The notes beneath the pieces are model-generated. The model was not told the DNA's origin. It did no database searches and saw only the letters and a list, made by a program, of their open reading frames with translations. A DNA stretch of 64,000 nucleotides from the NCBI GenBank assembly GCA_011032825.1, contig JAADJZ010000002.1, positions 1,612,001 through 1,676,000 of the forward strand, given 5' to 3'. Source of the stretch: Massariosphaeria phaeospora (taxonomy: Eukaryota; Ascomycota; Dothideomycetes; Pleosporales). This document shows, piece after piece, positions 60,291-64,000 of the stretch (its first letter is position 1; every line of letters begins with the position of its first letter). A program made the position numbers and the translations under genes.

Positions 60291-60694
60291 TAGGAGACTG
60301 TTTAGCCATGGTGACGGAGTAGGTGGTACATACACAGGGAATGGGTGTTAACAGTAGTGGTCGCTCGGCTGTCAATGTCGATATTGATGATCGCATCACC
60401 AGGTGTCTGAGAAGCAACTGACCACTGCTTCTCCGGGACCCGGGCGGATACACCAAAATCCTGTGCCATTGTAACAGAGGTGCATGTGAAAAGCAGGCAG
60501 AAAACAATGAAGACGGCATTGGGATGAAAAAGAAATTAGGAAACGAAGATAAACGACTTTATACTAGTAGACTTCAACTTTGTAGCATCGTGGACAGTAA
60601 TAAGGCTGTGGAAAAGAGGGCACCGGCTGTAAGGCTTAGCGTCCTTAGGCACAGAAGAACAAATGAAGCTAATGTGCACTCCCTCCGAAGCCAA
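60291..60694. other. Gap with possible extra 5' exon of the DUF6594-type gene
   Basis: A minus-strand frame from ATG 60469 (about 39 codons, MAQDFGVSARV...) could be an upstream exon. Otherwise this is promoter sequence plus the 3' UTR of the next minus-strand gene. Confidence 0.35.
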
Positions 60695-61192
60695 TCAAGC
60701 GTCCGTCAAGTCGTCTTCAGAGAACCATGTGTCCCCCTCATGATCTTCACCGGTCGTCTTGTCGTTCAGCTGGTACTCCCAATGACCGCGAGCATTCGTC
60801 TGCTTCTCTCGGATCGTGAAATATTGAGATTCATGGTATCTGTCACCGTTGGGTTCCTGGCAGACAACTGTCATCTTGACGTCGTCGCCTATATCGAAAT
60901 ACGCGTCTCGCTGGTGGACAGACATGAGACTTTTGTCTGGAGGGGCAGGAAGGCAGAGACGACGCACCGCTTTCGCATTGAAATTCGTCTCGACTCCTGA
61001 TTTCGTTTCCTCATCATGTTCAGAGGACTGCGCACAACGCCAAGCCAACCGGTCAGACTGATATTCTCGAAGGGACATATGCAGCTCGTTGAGTGCTTGT
61101 GAATTACCTGGTTTGACATGGCGGGCCCTGTCAGTGATATGTGCGGAATACGCCTCGGTGGCTGAAGACGATGGTAGCTTGTCTGCAACCAT
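60695..61192 (-). CDS. Small orphan protein, possibly with an SH3/Tudor-like C-terminal fold
   Basis: Single exon, 165 residues from ATG 61192. The N-terminal half is helical and charged (ALNELHMSLREYQSDRLAWR). The C-terminal half is compact and rich in beta-type sequence: AYFDIGDDVKMTVVCQEPNG, DRYHESQYFTIREK, GHWEYQLNDKTTGEDHEGDT, ending with an acidic FSEDDLTDA. The run of short strands with aromatic and acidic residues resembles an SH3-like barrel, as found in Tudor or chromo-barrel readers, but no signature confirms it. It is divergent from the caspase-like gene, with 472 bp between ATGs, so they may share control. I do not recognise the family. Confidence 0.65.
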   Translation of the reverse strand: MVADKLPSSSATEAYSAHITDRARHVKPGNSQALNELHMSLREYQSDRLAWRCAQSSEHDEETKSGVETNFNAKAVRRLCLPAPPDKSLMSVHQRDAYFDIGDDVKMTVVCQEPNGDRYHESQYFTIREKQTNARGHWEYQLNDKTTGEDHEGDTWFSEDDLTDA

Positions 61193-61664
61193 GTGTTAGA
61201 CAGCAGCTTGGAAAGACTTAGGCAGGCAAGGCATACCGATTAAACGACGTGATAATCAGTGGACACGCAACGAGAGAGGTTTCGAACCGCGCACCAGCCT
61301 TGGAGGGGATAGATGGGTACCCATAGGTTGAACTTGAGAGCCGCATACTCGTTGCTTGCCTCGGAGGGTGGGTGGCACAAGGATCTGATTGGAAGGACGT
61401 GAAGGGTAGTGTTCCTCGACAGCAAATCACATACCGGGCTGCGCAACCCGCCATTCGTTGAACTGTTGCCGAGAAGTAGGCAACAAGGCAGCATATTAAT
61501 CTACTCAAGAGTCAGCCTATTTACACCGCACAGCCTTCGTCCTTCAGCAGTAGATATGGTGTAAAGCGCATAATGACAGGATAGCTTGCGAGCATTCAAA
61601 TAGGCGGGTGGCGGCCCACCTCTGCGCTGCCTTGTAACGCTATTGCCCTATCGCCATACTCGCT
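61193..61664. promoter_or_regulatory. Divergent promoter of the orphan gene and the caspase-like gene
   Basis: Minus-strand frames here (for example 61508..61218) have no domain features. No RNA gene was found; a TTTCGAACC stretch near 61270 is not part of a tRNA fold. Confidence 0.45.
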
Positions 61665-63114
61665 ATGGCGACACAACAGTGCATACTGAGCGAACCGAAC
61701 CCTGCCGGCACCGGTGAAGGCCCTACAGCCTCCATGATTCACAATGAAGCAAGGTTAACTACAGCGACCATAGGTCGTGACACAGAGGAGTGTGTGATCC
61801 TCCCAAATGACACTGAGAAAAAGAAAGAATCAGAAAGACAAGCCTTGTTTCAAAATGCGGTCAGTGAGGCGTTGGACATACCAACTGGCTATCTCAAGGT
61901 CGCAGTTTTGGTTGTGAGATGGCACGAAGAGGTCGATGCCTTTCAAAAAGGCCACGACGAAGAAGTGAGTGAAGAGTGACTCAAGAAATAAAGAGTATGT
62001 GGACTAACGGTCTAGATTGGGAAGCTTAGGAAGCTGTTCCACGACCGTTTCCATTATGAGTTTGAAGAGACGAAGCTAGACACGTCGAAGAAACCTCAGA
62101 ATACTCTAAATGCCGCCATCGCGCAGCATGTAGCAAGTCATGACGGTCCGAATAACCTCTTGATTGTATACTACACTGGGCATGGTAGACTGACTGAACC
62201 TGCGAACGGCGAGAAACGCCTGGTAATATCAGCGTAAGTGCATTCGCGAATATGGTCTTCACTACTTACGTGCGAACAGGACATCCGGGAAGCAGAGTAA
62301 CAAGAAAGGTCGATACCCCGCGACTGCATTCTGGGATATTGCGGAAAAGCCTTTACTGGAGTCCGCTGAAGCTGATGTGCTGGCAATTCTCGATAGTTGC
62401 TATTCCAGCAACGCCCATGAAGGCTACCACGAGGAGAACAGAGCCTACGAACTCCTTGCGGCGTGTCCGAGGGATGGGACCACGGTGGCTCCCGGTCCAA
62501 ATTCCTTTACAACAGCCTTGATCAAATCTTTGAAGGAGCTTCTCAACGAGTACGAAAACCGGAACTTTACGACTACCAAGCTCTTGGAGAAATTGAACAT
62601 GAACCGCAAGATACCCGCACAGTTGTGGGATCAACTTGATAAGCACCAGCGGCATGTGCAACTTGCACCATTGGATAAGAGGTCGCTAGAAGCGAAGGCA
62701 AAGTCGTTCCAAACCAGAGCACCAGAACAAGCTTGGGTAAAGCTTCGATTCTCCTTGGAGGAACCTCAGCTTGAGCTGGTCCAGATCGAAAATTTCGCTC
62801 ATCAGTTGGTCGCTGCTTGTGAGCGAGCAGAGATCCCCGTACGCCGAATCGACTGGATTAAGATGGAATCTGCTTCCTCTACTCTGGCGGGGCTAGTTAC
62901 TCTGTGGAGGCGGAAGAGCCTTCGCTCGAATTCTGGATCATACCCAGAAGTATCTCGGACGCTAAAACGGCAGAATCTAAGTGACGCATCGTCAGCCTGT
63001 GTTAAAAGACGGTCACTTTCCATCACTGTACAAACGCCTGACGAGACCGGGCTAGCTTCGCCAGCTATGGTGTCCCCGATCAGCGTTGTCATCTCGGAGT
63101 CGCCGTCAGATTGA
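61665..63114 (+). CDS. Caspase-like (peptidase C14 / metacaspase-related) protein
   Basis: Exons 61665..61964, 62016..62233 and 62280..63114; introns of 51 and 46 bp. The product is 450 residues. The p20-like caspase fold is at about 80-290: hydrophobic strand YLKVAVLVVRW, then LLIVYYTGHG with catalytic-type H156, and DVLAILDSCYSSN with catalytic-type C213. SFTTALIKSLKELLNEYENR follows. The first 75 residues and the last 130 are outside the fold; the tail is Ser/Thr- and Arg-rich and looks disordered. It lacks the usual metacaspase prodomain of Pro/Gln repeats and has no NACHT or other partner domain. Fungal caspase-like proteins of this sort take part in regulated death or protein quality control, but activity here is inferred only from the His/Cys pair. 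Confidence 0.88.
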
Positions 63115-63532
63115 GCAGCGTGGGTGTACACTTAATGCACTCGGTAAGGACATATGAAAGTTGGAGATAGCGGCGTTATCTGGATGGTATACTGTATGGG
63201 AATGTATCGTAATGGTGTTTCCATGGCGGGAAGACGGGTGTTTCGTGAAATTGTCCAGAATATCCATGTCCATATCTTCATACTTCCCCTGTGCCGCCTC
63301 GTTCCAGAGTGTCAAGGCAGTCGTGTTGCAAAAGTGAGTAGATGGACGCGGCGAAGTGAACGAAGCAACGACGCGTGTTGGAGTCTGGAGAGGAGACGAG
63401 ATGAGCTTTGCCTAAGCGGGACAGCTGCTAGCTAAGCCCCGCTATCTCCGGCCAGGTCACCTTGCCAACCGCTCCAACACCTACAAGCAGCTCACACTTC
63501 AGACTACAAACCCGCAAACATCTCTATACACG
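63115..63532. other. Intergenic region
   Basis: Caspase-like gene 3' UTR and the promoter and CA-rich leader of the aminopeptidase gene. Confidence 0.5.
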
Positions 63533-64000
63533 ATGAAGTCTTCAATTTTCTACTCTTTGTGCACCGCATCTCTTGCTGTAGCTGTAGCTCAGCCGGAACA
63601 CCCTCAGGCCGTCCTCCAAGATGCGCTGCCGGCCAGCGGTGAACCCGACCGCTATCTCATTGAGCTTGCCCCCGGCGACACCTTTTACGTTACAGAGGAC
63701 GAGAAATGGACTCTACGACGGGTACGTGTAGAATCCGCCATCTCTTGCGGTCCATTTAATCTGGAGATATACGCATCCGCACGAGTTCCCCACTGACGTC
63801 TCTCAGGAAGGCATCAACTTCTTCGACATTACCGACACACCGGAGCTCGGCGCGATCAACAACAAACTAGGGATCCAGAGCGTTACATTCCCTTCAAAGA
63901 CTGCACATAACGAGAGTGTGGCACCGCTGCTCAAGAAGCTGGAGAAGAAGAACATGCGGAAGCATTTGGAGACTTTTACCGCTTTCCATACGCGCTACTA
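63533..64000 (+). CDS. LAP1: Secreted M28 leucine aminopeptidase, 3' part outside window
   Basis: Exon 1 63533..63721 and exon 2 from 63807 to the window edge; an 85 bp intron starts GTACGT and ends CTCAG. 127 complete codons are visible. A signal peptide is clear (MKSSIFYSLCTASLAVAVAQ). The propeptide follows with LIELAPGDTFYVTEDEKWTL, then GINFFDITDTPELG, ending in FHTRYY at the edge. These are the pro-region motifs of fungal Lap1/LAP aminopeptidases (Zn-dependent, M28E), which remove N-terminal residues from peptides outside the cell. The catalytic domain with the metal ligands would lie to the right of the window, so integrity cannot be judged. Confidence 0.9.

Noticed and set aside
60524..61000. 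158-codon plus-strand frame
   Set aside because: It is antisense to the better supported orphan gene at 60695-61192.
61265..61300. TTTCGAACC stretch resembling a tRNA T-loop
   Set aside because: No acceptor stem, anticodon arm or D arm could be folded around it on either strand.

Overview
This window is a gene-dense piece of a filamentous ascomycete genome (Pezizomycotina; the gene content would fit Dothideomycetes, but the class is a guess). The evidence is many short introns of about 46-150 bp with GT...CTAAC/CTGAC...AG signals, clear fungal orthologues, two nuclear tRNA genes and no operons. About 26 protein genes can be modelled. Most needed splicing by eye, because single open frames show only fragments of them. 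Layout, left to right. 1-9670: the 5' part of a large putative mitochondrial protein (runs off the left edge), a short-chain dehydrogenase, a tRNA-Glu with an intron, the ESCRT-II subunit VPS36, and a divergent THP3/SAC3-family gene. 11.6-18.5 kb: the polarity scaffold BEM1, a mitochondrial-carrier-like protein with a broken 3' frame, and a multi-pass membrane protein. 18.5-24.2 kb is an accessory-looking stretch. It holds a decayed partial copy of that membrane-protein gene, an orphan gene carrying a coding tandem repeat and an unresolved frame, and a nested repeat block. 24.2-40.2 kb is a housekeeping block: two conserved fungal proteins of unknown role, the SAGA subunit ADA2 divergent from the AGC kinase YPK1, glucose-6-phosphate isomerase, an ER-type membrane glycoprotein, mitochondrial ribosomal protein bS21m and an RBM25/Snu71-like splicing factor. 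42-64 kb: L-galactonate dehydratase, mitochondrial phosphopantetheinyl transferase, a tRNA-Ser(AGA), a Gag-like domesticated gene with a frame break, cytosolic aspartate aminotransferase, the ER SNARE UFE1, an MFS drug:H+ antiporter, a DUF6594-type membrane protein, a small orphan gene divergent from a caspase-like (C14) gene, and the start of a secreted M28 leucine aminopeptidase. The genes do not form one metabolic cluster. The two most unusual regions are the 18.5-22.2 kb accessory stretch and the 59-63 kb group (DUF6594 protein, orphan, caspase-like protein). Two genes lose their frame inside 6-base homopolymers (G6 at 15907 and C6 at 49022), which points first to assembly error. All functions rest on reading motifs and remembered family features; no search was run.
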